Assembly: GCF_000516985.1 (NCBI RefSeq)
Contig: NW_006917095.1
Coordinates: 2,237,077 to 2,301,076, forward strand
Length of the DNA stretch: 64,000 nt
Source of the DNA: Pestalotiopsis fici W106-1
Taxonomy: Eukaryota; Ascomycota; Sordariomycetes; Amphisphaeriales; Sporocadaceae
Direction of reading: 5' to 3'
Under the pieces are notes generated by a model that was given only the letters and a program-made list of their open reading frames with translations, was not told where the DNA came from and did not search any database. Each line of letters starts with the position of its first letter. Position 1 is the first letter of the stretch. The position numbers and the translations under genes are program-made. This document shows positions 1-9,701 of the stretch, in pieces.

Positions 1-268
1 CGTAGCGCTAATCAGCGGAACTGAATCAGGCGCTAAAACCCCCCAAATCCACCCAACCATGAATCCCCCTGGGTTCTAGGCTTGCCCTGGCGCTCCTAGA
101 GCAAATCGGAGATTCTGACAGGTCGCATATTGTAACCACCGTTTTCCTACCAGACACTATCGCAAGTCGCTTGCGCGAAAGCCAATTTTCCCTCCGCCGT
201 CGCAACGATCGCCCACCTACAAAACAAGATAGTCGGAGCCCCAAAAGAACCACGACCGAACAGGCAAT
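1..268. other. 5' flank of the Arl3-type GTPase gene
   Basis: No gene is supported here. The stretch is the upstream region and probable leader of the GTPase gene that starts at 269. The bases just before the ATG are A/C-rich, as is common in fungal leaders. A long minus-strand frame that crosses this stretch is only the antisense shadow of the GTPase. Confidence 0.5.
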
Positions 269-952
269 ATGTATCACCTCGCCAAGGGTCTCTATCGGCT
301 GGCCACCAGCAAGGAGGAATACTCTGTCATCCTGCTCGGCCTCGACAATGCCGGAAAGACCACCTTTCACGAGCAGACCAAGTCGCTGTTCATGCCCGAG
401 CACCCGGACCCGAAACTCAAGACGGTCCCGACCGTTGGCCAAAACGTTAGCACCCTGACGCTGCCCGACATGTATCTCAAGATCTGGGACGTCGGCGGTC
501 AGTTGTCGCTCCGGAAGCTGTGGCAGAGCTACTACGCCAGCTGTCACGCCATCATCTTCATCATCGACAGTACCGACATTGGTGACGGCCTGCTGCCGTT
601 CGGCTCCGCTCCTGACAACGCTGAGGGTGGTTCCGGGGTCGGCAAGGAGACGCTTGGGCGGTTAGACGAATGCCGACTCGTCCTTGAGGATGTGCTGCAG
701 CACACAGACGCCGATGGCGTGCCGCTGTTGATATTGGCAAACAAGCAGGACCGTGAGGACTGCGTAGAAGTCGTGCGGATCAAGGAGGGTCTGGTCAAGA
801 AGGTTTTTGAGGGCGAGAAGTCGTCAGGCGTTCGGGATTCCCGGGTTTTGCCCGTGAGTGCGCTGACGGGGACAGGTGTCAGTGAGGCTATCGATTGGGT
901 CAGAAGCCGCGTCAAATGGAACAAGGAGTCAAGACCACCTGTCATGCGGTAG
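269..952 (+). CDS. ARL3: Arl3/ARFRP1-type small GTPase
   Basis: Single-exon gene of 227 codons for an Arf-like GTPase. The P-loop GLDNAGKT lies near residues 24-31, the switch-1 threonine is in PTVGQNV, switch 2 is WDVGGQ, and the base-recognition motifs are NKQD and the SALTG element. The N-terminus MYHLAKGLY and the C-terminus NKESRPPVMR are typical of yeast Arl3 and animal ARFRP1 rather than of Arf1. Members of this family act at the trans-Golgi and recruit Arl1 and golgins. They are N-acetylated rather than myristoylated, and there is accordingly no Gly at position 2. An insert of about 25 residues rich in Gly, Asp and Pro sits between IIDSTD and RLDECR; this lengthens the protein relative to the usual 180-200 residues. 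The gene is convergent with RRP45. Function rests on family membership. Confidence 0.93.
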   Translation: MYHLAKGLYRLATSKEEYSVILLGLDNAGKTTFHEQTKSLFMPEHPDPKLKTVPTVGQNVSTLTLPDMYLKIWDVGGQLSLRKLWQSYYASCHAIIFIIDSTDIGDGLLPFGSAPDNAEGGSGVGKETLGRLDECRLVLEDVLQHTDADGVPLLILANKQDREDCVEVVRIKEGLVKKVFEGEKSSGVRDSRVLPVSALTGTGVSEAIDWVRSRVKWNKESRPPVMR

Positions 953-1136
953 AGACGAAAATTACTCATTATCGGCGAGGCGTAACATGGGCGATCTGCA
1001 TTTCAAGCGGCATAGGGCGGCGTACGGATTAGATACTCCAGGACATTGGCCCTGAGAATCCATGTATCTTGTGGTGGGTATCATTATTTGCAATTCTTCT
1101 TCTTCTCTTTTCTTTTTGGCCCAATGACGCTTCTCT

Positions 1137-2075
1137 CTACCTCGCGTTCTCTGCAGACAGCTCAGCCAGGAGTCCTCCCTTGTCCCTCCGTTTCGAGTCC
1201 TCGGCCAGCTTCTGGTCAAGCATATTTGAGAATACCTTGACCTGCTGCATGGCAATGTTGGCGCATTGTACTAGCGACAAGGCTTCGACGGGTGTACCAC
1301 CAAGCTTTGCGACCTGACATATCTCTCCGTGCTTGTTGAGACTGATTGTACAGCTGCTCACTCGCAACTGCTCTTCCAACAGCGTGGTATCCAGTAACAC
1401 GATATCCCCATCGTCTCCGTAAAAGCTGAAAGTGATACACAATGGGGTGTGTAGCCAACTGAGCGGGACCGGCTCTCTCTCTGCCGGCGTGTATACCGTC
1501 AATGTCTCTCCCTCAATGCTTGTATCTGGTTTTCTAAAGTGCCGCAATGCTGCGACCACCGCCAAACATGAAACGTCGATGAGATTTCCGTCGTGCGACA
1601 AAACGTGCAGGTCTACTCTTATCGACCACACCTTCTGACCAGCAACCAGACATAACGACTCCGTATCGAGGGCGTTGGATCTTCGAACCGTCTTTTCAAG
1701 GAGCCGAGAAAGCAGAACCTCGGTTTCGGTTGGTCTGTTCACCTCGAAAGCCGGGGAGGCCATCGGGCTGAGCTCTGAACTGATTGCAAAGATGCCATCG
1801 AATGGTCTGTCGGGATACGGGGCAGTAACCTCGGCAGAGACCTTTGCAAGTACCCTGAGAGACAAGGTTAGCCGTCAAGATCGCAAACAACTAGCATCTT
1901 TTTGAACCAACCTCGTTTTGCCTAATGTGACGTCTGCAACTCCATACTGGTCTCCAAAGTTAAGTTCCAGCTTTCGAAACTGCTCGAATCCACGGCCGTC
2001 GAGTCGATGGCCCTCTTGCAGGGCCTGTACTAGGAACGCCTTCTCGTTGAGGGACGGCTCAGCCTCGCGCGGCAT
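1137..2075 (-). CDS. RRP45: Exosome core subunit Rrp45 (RNase PH-like)
   Basis: Two exons, 2075..1912 and 1854..1137, give 293 residues. The 57-nt intron has donor GTTGGT, branch GCTAAC and acceptor TCTCAG, and it joins GKTR to VLAKVSAEV in frame. The N-terminus MPREAEPSLNEKAF followed by RLDGRG and the RNase PH fold pattern identify a Rrp45/PM-Scl-75 subunit of the nine-subunit RNA exosome ring. The eukaryotic ring subunits are catalytically inactive and thread RNA to Rrp44 and Rrp6. The ATG at 2075 is preferred; the frame is open a few codons further upstream, but only from a TTG. The gene is divergent from CWC15 across about 380 bp and convergent with the Arl3-type gene. Confidence 0.9.
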
Positions 2076-2455
2076 TGTCAATTGCTGAAGGAATGACTGC
2101 TGTTTTCTGTTCTGTGTACAACCGGTTTTACTCTGTACAAGGTGGGATGGCCTTCAATTGTATGGCGGGGCTCGAGCTCTGGTTTAGCTGCTGCAGCTCG
2201 GGGAAAATCAAATTCTTAGCGATGTTCTGCCAGGCGGTCAGTGCCCCAATGCGACCCAGGTGCCGGCTTTGCCTGCCTGCAGCGCCTGACCGTCTGCCAC
2301 TAGGCTATCTTAGCCTCAGGTACTCTAGAGCTACTGCGATTCCGTAATTACTTCATACTAAAAGTCCATCACCAATTCAACCACAACAACAAAAGACAAC
2401 AAGGCAAAGTCCATCTCTGTGCACCGATTACCGCCTTGTCAGACAACGCGCGAAA
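2076..2455. promoter_or_regulatory. Divergent promoter RRP45/CWC15
   Basis: A 380-bp spacer separates two divergently transcribed genes of RNA metabolism, so it must hold both promoters. The CWC15 side becomes rich in A and C with CAACAACAA-type runs just before the start codon. No TATA box is evident on either side. Confidence 0.45.
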
Positions 2456-3230
2456 ATGACTACAGCACACAGACCCACGTTTGATCCCGCGCAAGGCAAA
2501 GAAGCCCTGCGCGGGCCGGCCTACCACCAGCGTCTGCTACCGGCGTACACGCAGCTCAAGTTCAGACAACCGGGCCAGGGCGGCGATGCCGACGCCGACG
2601 AGCAGCGCGACCTGCGCGCCGAGCTGCTGGCCGCTGAAGCCGCCCACTTTGCAAAGAAGAACGGCACTCCCCTCCCGCCCGTGGGCGACGATGCCGAGGC
2701 TGTCTCGGGTGGCGCGACGGCCAAGAGACCCATGGCAATTACTGCGGACGGCGAGGACGAAGACCCGGAAGCAAAAAGGAGGAGGATATTGGAAGAAACG
2801 AGGGACATAGACGCCGACTCGGAAGAGGACGACGATGACGATGACGATAGTGATGATTCAAGCGACGATGACAGCGACGACGAAGAGGCGGAGCTGCAGA
2901 GGGAGTTGGAGAAGATCAAGGCAGAACGCGCGGCCAAGAAGCAAAAGGAGGAAGAGGAGCGTGCAGCCAGGGAGGAGGACGAACGGGAGAGGGACATTGC
3001 GCTCGGTAACCCACTCCTGAACAAGCAAAATTTCACCATGAAGAGGAGATGGGACGATGACGTGGTGTTCAAGAACCAAGCCCGCGGCACCGATGAGAAG
3101 GGGAAGAAGAAGGAGTTTGTCAATGTGAGTTCTGATCTCCAAGGAAAAAAAGTCTTGATGTGCTAACTTTGACTAGGATCTCTTGCGATCTGATTTCCAC
3201 AAACGATTCATGGGTAAATATGTCAGATAA
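2456..3230 (+). CDS. CWC15: Pre-mRNA-splicing factor Cwc15
   Basis: Two exons, 2456..3124 and 3177..3230, encode 240 residues. The 52-nt intron has donor GTGAGT, branch CTAAC and acceptor CTAG; it restores the conserved C-terminal end FVNDLLRSDFHKRFMGKYVR. The N-terminus MTTAHRPTFDPAQGKE and the block KRRWDDDVVFKNQAR are hallmarks of Cwc15/AD002, a component of the Prp19-associated (NTC-related) part of the activated spliceosome. The middle holds a long Asp/Ser/Glu stretch (about residues 120-145) followed by a charged, helix-prone Glu/Lys/Arg segment, as in other family members. The protein is nuclear by family function. Its 3' end lies about 50 bp from the convergent EthD gene. Confidence 0.94.
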
Positions 3231-3281
3231 GGAGACCACGGCCCTTGAGGCATTGAACCTTATAAGCACACCAATTATGGC

Positions 3282-3749
3282 CTAGATAATCCTCTTGACT
3301 TCACCCCTACTTCTCACAACACCAGCCTTTTTGTCGATGAAATTCTTCTCATCCGCTGCAATAACGGTCAGATAATACTCGTCCTTGAATGCAGTAGCCA
3401 TCTGCTCAAAGGATTTGACTTCGAACAAGGCACAGCCATCGAAATCAGCGAGCGGCGAAGCGGTACCAGCTTCTGGGCCAATGGGAGCCGCACCGGCATT
3501 CAGGGACGGCTGGCAATGAACCTGGTTTTGATGAGCAAAAGATCCGACACAAGATGAGGCGCCCCGAAGGAAAGAACAAGAACTTGCCTGCGTATACCCG
3601 ACTATACCATGTTTCTGCGCCCAGGGTTTTACTAGTGGCCCATGGATAGTCTCCCAGTGATTATAGAATTGTTCGGGCGTGAGATCTGGCCTGCGCTTTA
3701 GAAAAGCGACGCTCATGAGCGTCTGGTCTGACTGGTTTCCGTCTGACAT
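3282..3749 (-). CDS. EthD-domain (dimeric alpha-beta barrel) protein
   Basis: This is a small protein with an EthD-type ferredoxin-like fold. The start SVAFLKRRPDLTPEQFYNHW, the HGPLVKPWAQ stretch and the end YLTVIAADEKNFIDKKAG are typical of the fungal EthD family. That family includes decarboxylases and cyclases of polyketide pathways and many proteins of unknown role. The frame is open throughout (155 codons), but 22 codons at 3522..3587 do not fit the family. They begin with GCAAGT and end in CAG, so they read as a GC-AG intron of 66 nt. Splicing would join GYTQ to VHCQPSLNA and give 133 residues from exons 3749..3588 and 3521..3282. The enzymatic activity cannot be named from sequence alone. 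Confidence 0.8.
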   Translation of the reverse strand: MSDGNQSDQTLMSVAFLKRRPDLTPEQFYNHWETIHGPLVKPWAQKHGIVGYTQASSCSFLRGASSCVGSFAHQNQVHCQPSLNAGAAPIGPEAGTASPLADFDGCALFEVKSFEQMATAFKDEYYLTVIAADEKNFIDKKAGVVRSRGEVKRII

Positions 3750-3769
3750 TAGATAGATGAGAGGAACGA

Positions 3770-3784
3770 TATAGTATAAATATC
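3770..3784 (-). promoter_or_regulatory. TATA-like element of the EthD gene
   Basis: On the minus strand this reads GATATTTATACTATA, about 20-35 nt before the ATG at 3749. It is the only TATA-like motif near this start. If it is used, the leader is extremely short, so either transcription begins close to the ATG or a more upstream promoter is used. Confidence 0.3.
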
Positions 3785-4043
3785 CGACTAAACTCTGAAA
3801 ATTTTTGAATTTATTATTCTTGGTGTTCCGAGATAGAACTTATTGTTACTCGATCAAAAATGGACCAAACAGATGGGTGTTTATAAACTATAAGCCCCCC
3901 CACACTTGCGGAAAAGCGCTGCCGAGAGACATCTTCCTTCGCACAAACGGCTTGATGTACGAAATATGTGCATGTTATCTCAATGTTCTATGGCTACTGC
4001 CGTCTATAGTTTTACCAGGCCTTCCTTGACAATGCATAATTGA

Positions 4044-5242
4044 TTATTGCTCCTTCTTCTCTGCCTTTTTGGATACCACAGCTGTCTTGGCACTTCCATT
4101 TCTCGCTTCGTAACCCTTCAACCCGATCTTGACTTGCTCAAAACTTCTCAGTTTCCTCGAGATGGTTTTTAGGCTATCATACATCAAGACTGGTAGGATG
4201 GTCAGTTAGTTATGTTTTCTTTTTCTACTTTCGTCTCTAGGTTATAGAACAAGGGCTGTATCAGCAACAACAAAAGAGATTAAAACTCACAAGCAGGCAC
4301 AACGACCCAGGGAAAGTTGAAGCCCACGTAGTAGACCCAAAAGTACAGAAACTCGGGCCGGCTATGCGAGCGGCCTGTGAAATGCGTCTCGACCAGGCTG
4401 GTTGAGTAGTACAGGGCCACTCCATACAGGTGCGCCATGCACATGATGATCTGAAGCGGATGGCGGAGTGGTGAGGCGGCCACGATACTCACTGCGCAGA
4501 GAAAGGAGAGAGGGCCCCATAGAAACTGTACATATTTTGCATTAGTTTGGTAAAGAAGAAAGAAGAAGAAGAAGAAAAGGTAAAAGCAGGGACAAAAAAC
4601 CCCTGGATGTCAGGAAATTCGTCTGTGTAGATATAAGGGCTACGACGCCTCTGGGGAGTGAGAACTAACCACGGTGATGCTTTCGACGCTCAGCATAAAT
4701 GGGTCCGAAGTCAAGTATCGCGAGTCGGAGAGGGCGTACTCCTTCCAGAGCTGGGCAAAGAGGTTCTGTGACGACGCAACGGTGGCATGATTCAAGACAA
4801 AGTAGCCTTGAGGAGAGGTTAATTGACCATGGTCAATCTATAAAGGGGCATTGACTACGCGTCGGGCGCAGGGTGGGTGTGTAAGTATATATACCTTCAA
4901 AAAAGCAGTGCAGCGAGCCACCTGAGTTTGGATTTGTTCATTAGCTGGGCATTCTTCCGACTGAGCATTCCCTCGATATCTGGATGATAATTTTCTAGTC
5001 CGCGGGGCTTTCAACTTACACACGATGAACCAACAGAAGATGACTAGTTGACCCTTTCCCAGGCTTGGGTTGAAGCGCAGCGCCAGCGTACTGGTTGCCA
5101 GCATGGCCGAGCCCAGCATGCCGACAAGCGAGCCTAGAATGACCGGCAGTGGTAATGTGTTGGCCGCATAGTGAGGAATGTCGACGCCCAGCGGGTAGTA
5201 GGGATGTGCGACTTCGGCAGGTTCAGCCATCTGTCCAAACAT
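4044..5242 (-). CDS. EBP-type (EXPERA) sterol delta8-delta7 isomerase family protein
   Basis: Five exons: 5242..5020, 4921..4895, 4806..4670, 4525..4291 and 4189..4044. All four introns are GT-AG, several with clear CTAAT/CTAAC branch sites, and the result is 255 residues. It is a multi-span membrane protein of the emopamil-binding/EXPERA family. The residues known to matter in mammalian EBP are all present at matching spacing: H79 and E83 (HCFFE), E125 and T128 (ESIT), and N199 and W202 (FNFPW). LFAQLWKEYALSDSRYL and the FLWGPL segment also match. EBP moves the sterol double bond from C8 to C7 in the endoplasmic reticulum. Fungi normally use the unrelated ERG2 for this step, so the substrate here is uncertain. 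The second exon has only 27 nt. An alternative start lies at 5230. The C-terminus is Lys-rich. Confidence 0.85.
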
Positions 5243-5867
5243 TCTTGACGCCGTCTTGGTCAGCTGCTTGTTTTGTTGTGTCGGCAAGTGTATTTCTTCT
5301 GACTCGAAAGAATGAGATGGAAAATCAAAAAGTTTTCAAGGCTGCACACCCCCACTGAAACGACTTCACCGACAGTATACTGTTACCGTTTTGGCATGAA
5401 GCGACTCGATACCTGGGCGGATGATGATTGGTCAATGGGGGAAGAAACAATAATACTATGTCCATCAAAGTTCCAGGGGGTTTCCAGGTTGTTCGGCTCC
5501 GGGTTGTTTTGGCGCGTCCTTCAAAAGCCACAAAAGCACGGGCCAGTGAGATTCGTGATATGATTGAGTAGCCGCGACGGCTCCGATCTATACTTACATG
5601 CACAACTAGCTGACGATTGGCTTCATCTTTTTAAACCCACCTGGATCCTGTTGTTGGTTATTCAATCGTCTCGCCGTCTCAAGACAAGTGGCAGGTTTCC
5701 CAGACGCAGCCAAAGTTGAAAGATTAGCTGTTCAGTTTGAATTTAGTGTCTTTTCTTAAGCATTGCTACAAAGCGCCAAACCTTGAACCATTTCTCCACC
5801 CTATATAATAACGAGACACACTTGAAGAGCTCACCGTCACATTCTATCCACGAAAGAATACACAATT
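5243..5867. other. Divergent intergenic region EBP/PEBP
   Basis: This 625-bp spacer separates the EBP-family gene (leftward) from the PEBP gene (rightward). It contains short open frames with no family resemblance. A TATA-like element is present on the PEBP side and is listed separately. Confidence 0.4.
5801..5811 (+). promoter_or_regulatory. TATA-like element of the PEBP gene
   Basis: CTATATAATAA lies about 60 bp before the ATG at 5868. Its position suits a TATA box with a leader of about 30 nt. This is motif evidence only. Confidence 0.45.
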
Positions 5868-6601
5868 ATGTCATATTTCGAAGTCGCAATATCCTGGCTA
5901 TTTAAGAATTTCAGAGGAAGGGATGCAAAGTTGTTTATAACAAATCCTGCATTCAGTTTTCATCCAACTCCAACAATATCCGTCACTTCGCCGGATTGTG
6001 GAGAAACAAACGGACAGCTCGGGGTGGAGTATACATTTGATGGAGCCGGCAAATTTCCCGAATTGAGTTGGCAGGCACCCGAACAAGTCAGGGCCAATAT
6101 CAAGGAGTGGCTGCTGCTATCGGAAGACCCAGATGCTCCGTTGCCAACTCCCATAGCACACGGGTGAGACACAATTCTGCGATGCCTCCCGTTTTGTGTA
6201 TAGCCCACACCCACTCACTTGCTGCGCAGCATCTACGGCGGTATTCCATCGAGCAAGACAACCGTTGTCGCTTCTGACTTTGAGATTGCAGACGAGGCCA
6301 AGGCTTCATTGAAAGGCGGCTTCCATTACGGAGTCACGAGACGGGGGACACCATATATTGCACCTCGACCTCTAATGAATCATGGGCCGCATCGCTGTAA
6401 GCCGCAAAAGTCCCACCAGCACCTTATATTTCCACTAACACAGTGTCTTCAGACTTCTTCTTCGTGATTGGCCTAAGTGAACCACTGGACCGACAGATGC
6501 TGGAGGCGAAAGCGACCAGAGAACAGATCGCCGAGGCAATTCAAGGAAAGGTGGTCGGATGGGGCCAATGGTTTGGAAGTTGCGAAAGAGTCTGGGCATA
6601 G
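5868..6601 (+). CDS. PEBP-family (phosphatidylethanolamine-binding-like) protein
   Basis: Three exons, 5868..6163, 6230..6396 and 6453..6601, encode 203 residues. Both introns are GT-AG and join HG to IYGG and HR to YFFFVIG in frame. The PEBP signatures are present: SEDPDAP near residue 90 for the anion-binding pocket, and NHGPHRY further on, followed by FFFVIGLSEPLD. Eukaryotic PEBPs bind phospholipid head groups or act as inhibitors of kinases or of carboxypeptidase Y. The length and the late GQWFGSCERVW end fit the fungal YbhB-like branch. No signal peptide is evident, so a cytosolic location is likely. The precise role in fungi of this branch is unknown. Confidence 0.88.
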
Positions 6602-6693
6602 GCATTGTAGAGGCCTCTGCATTTCATGAGTTTCAAATCGTAAATTCGTCAAGTCCGCAACAACCTCATGTGTGAATGTCGTCATCTTGTAGA

Positions 6694-8815
6694 CTATGGA
6701 GCTATACCCGGAGCAATACCTGGACCCAAAAGTGTAGGCTCTATGTTCCAGTCAAAATCATCCATGAAGCTCCAATCAATATTGGCCAGGGGATCTGGCA
6801 CCATGATTGCCGCTGGCGTCTCGGTTCCGTTTGCCGGCGGGGGTTGGCTCTTGGGCCGCGAATCCATGTCGCTCTTCCATCTCTTCAAGCAGTCAAATAC
6901 AATCGACGCCGATAACCGGTGCGAAAATATCGACACGGGCTCTTCGTGCCACCTTACGAGCTGGGCCCAATTCCAGATTGACTCCAATAGGTTGCCGAGG
7001 CGCTCTGGCAAGTCGGCGTCCATGACGACTGACTGCCGACATGATTTGATGACTTCGTTTGCCGCCTGCTCGGCTTGTGCGCGGTCGAGAAAGTCCATGT
7101 AAGCAGAGCGTAATACCTTGTAAATGATACAGTATGCGCTGAGAAGACTTCTAAAGTAAAAGTGAGGCATATGTTTCAAAAAGCCGTGAGACTTTTCCAG
7201 CTCTAGGGCAACCTGCACAACAGTTTGAGCGGTCGTGTAGGCTCGGATCACATTACGCTTCAAATTTTCTGCATTATAGCCGGGGAGAGGTATCAGGTAA
7301 TAGGCCTGTATCTCCAACTGCACCAACAAGGCATTCCAGCGATCAAGGTCGTCTAAAAGCGTGAGTAGATGTGAATGTTTGCCTGAGAAGAAGGCAACTA
7401 ACCTGCGCGCTCTGAGCATATGAGCCCTCGGATGTGATCAAACTCATCCTCGAGGTGTCGCACGAGGTGAGAAGAAACGCCCCGGGTCTCGTCTAGGCAT
7501 GCAGCCATTGTTTTGCTCACTCGATTCGCATATTTTTGACATTCTAGCAGCACACGGAAGCTACCAGAGACATGAAAAGGTGTGTTGCCATCAATGACAT
7601 TTTGTACAGTCTGGTTGAATATACTTCCAACTGGAGGTAGCCCTCGATATTCGGCCATCCTGCTTATTTGTTAGCCATGCCATGGTTTGCAGACGAACGG
7701 ATAGTACTTGCCTTTGTGCTGTGATGCAATATCCTGCCCAAGTGTAATGGGCCTCTTCATCACTAAAGTTGTTCTGGAACATGCCAATACTATATTCGGG
7801 ATGCGATCCCTTGCCTGAGTGAATGCCTAGCAATAAAGCAGCATTCATGATTACACCCGAGAAGATGGAAGTTGGGTCATTGATGAACCGGACGTCCGGG
7901 AACACCCATGTGCTCACGAGTATAAGAGCATTGACAACATGGATTGATAGGGGCAATTTTGAAATGGCCGAGAACATTTCGGCTCGGACGGCTTCCGTAA
8001 GGAAGGACAGAGCCTTGGGATCGCGTGCATAGCGGCGACAGGCGATCATGATGATTGTCCAGAACAACACGCCGCCAGTCTCATACAGCTTATTTGGGTC
8101 ACGATGCCGCACGATGGGCATATAAGGATGAAAATGTTCGAAATATCTGGATGTGTTAGCAAAGTCATGGCAATTCATGAACATACTTGGGAAGACAACT
8201 TCATGAAGTAAAAATCTATATCTGGACCGGAGAATGGCATATTGCCCAAGGCTCTAGAGAGACTCGGTTCCACATTTGCTTCTATCACAAACGTTGGCGC
8301 TGGAGTGAGCCCAGTAGAGGTGGTGGTTGCGTGATTACTACTGTGTGAAACGCTGAGTCTACTCAAGTCTGGCGACGGCATGCCAATCCGAGGCATGGCT
8401 TGATCTTTGAAGGTAGATGGTAACGCTGTGTTTTGCTGGGTGGTTGGGCGATCACCAACGCTCTGCTTGATAGACTGTATCTCTTGCACCAACTCATCCA
8501 GTTTGCTATCATTTAATTTAGTAAAGTGCCAGTGTTTCTAAACTTCACAGACAACTTACCTCTTCCTGCTGACTCTCTTGTGGGTCTTGTCAACGACACA
8601 TTGCAAGTTGAGTTTTAAGCAACGCTGGCATGGCTGTGATGGATTTTGACTTGGGTTGCACCGAACCTATATAGTAGGGTCAGCCATACTCGACAATACT
8701 ATTTTACTCGTCAAATCTTAAATGTATCACCACCCACCTTGGCATCTCGACATGATGTGCACGCCGTGTTCCGTTTGATACGAGTGGCTCCCGCCACGGA
8801 GCTCTCCTCCGGCAT
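6694..8815 (-). CDS. Zn2Cys6 fungal transcription factor
   Basis: The six-exon model is 8815..8738, 8666..8560, 8505..8200, 8146..7712, 7659..7403 and 7352..6694, giving 613 residues. The first two exons encode a complete binuclear zinc cluster, CTSCRDAKVRC followed after nine residues by CQRCLKLNLQC, with a basic linker. The middle carries the fungal-specific transcription factor homology domain, with the typical YFEHFHPYMPIV, FWTIIMIACRRYA and AALLLGIHSGKG segments. The C-terminus is acidic and aromatic (DWSFMDDFDWNIEP), which is a plausible activation region. Intron 4 (7660..7711) needs a GC donor to stay in frame, and intron 3 uses a weak GTTGTC donor. The family is nuclear and binds CGG half-sites. 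The target genes are unknown; the adjacent chitosanase and PEBP genes are only neighbours. Confidence 0.85.
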
Positions 8816-9701
8816 GGCGGCGTCGGCCCGGGGCCACGTACCCAGAACCTTATCCACCTTGTTCGGTAATGTATACAGCCGAGTTTCGAGATACAAGGTA
8901 TTATGCACGTCAGCAGCGCTGCAGCTGGCTTGTCGGCTCGCTTTTTTTGAATGATTAAAAGGCAAGGTAAGACGAGCTCGGAGCCGGATCGGCGGGGAAG
9001 AGAGACATATGCCTAGAGATGGCCCGTGCACCCGGGTTTAGGCATTCTAATTATTGCCGGAGCAAAAGTCAAGACAAAGTTCCAAAAGATGACGATGCTT
9101 AAGAAGAGAGGAGGGCTATGGGCTAATATTAAAGGAAAAAAACTTCCATTTATTCCCTTCGTAAATACGCTAGAGTCATATCGCTTCTGCCAATCATCAT
9201 CTGCATCGGCGTTAATATATTGTCTTATCCCTCCAAGGCTCCAACTATGAAAACAATGTCATCTACCCACACTACATACTTCTTTCAAGAACCCTGAGGA
9301 ATTTTGGGAGGTGAGAGGGCATGTTCCGTTACATATTTGAAATCTTTTCTCGTTGAGATTATGTGCTAGAGTCATACATACACAATACAAGACTGCACAA
9401 CTGCTGCTTCTTGTCTATAACATCTCCAAATGTAGTCGAACAACAGTTTATACAGCCCGGAATATACCACTTGAACACCAAGCAGGCTCTATTTGAAGAT
9501 CCCTTTTGAGTGAGCATCAAAAACACCGAGACAGTACTGAAGTCTATCCCTACAAACCCCGTTGCATTCATCAAATTCATACCATATACCTCAGATCATA
9601 CACATGGACGACGTTCACAAACGAGAGAACAAGAGCGGTGCCCGTTGCTTCAGTAAATTTGATGTCAGCGAGTCTGCCACGTTTTGCGAATTTCCCATAT
9701 C
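8816..9701. other. Intergenic region upstream of the Zn2Cys6 gene
   Basis: No gene is supported. The open frames present are short, lack family features and overlap one another. The stretch contains the promoter of the leftward regulator and the 3' flank of the leftward chitosanase gene. Confidence 0.4.

Noticed and set aside
2076..2081. Upstream TTG start for Rrp45
   Set aside because: Nuclear fungal genes start at ATG in almost all cases, and the ATG at 2075 gives a normal family N-terminus.
2521..3123. 200-codon Ser-rich open frame on the minus strand
   Set aside because: It mirrors the Asp/Glu-rich codons of CWC15; poly-Ser is the reverse complement of acidic codons.
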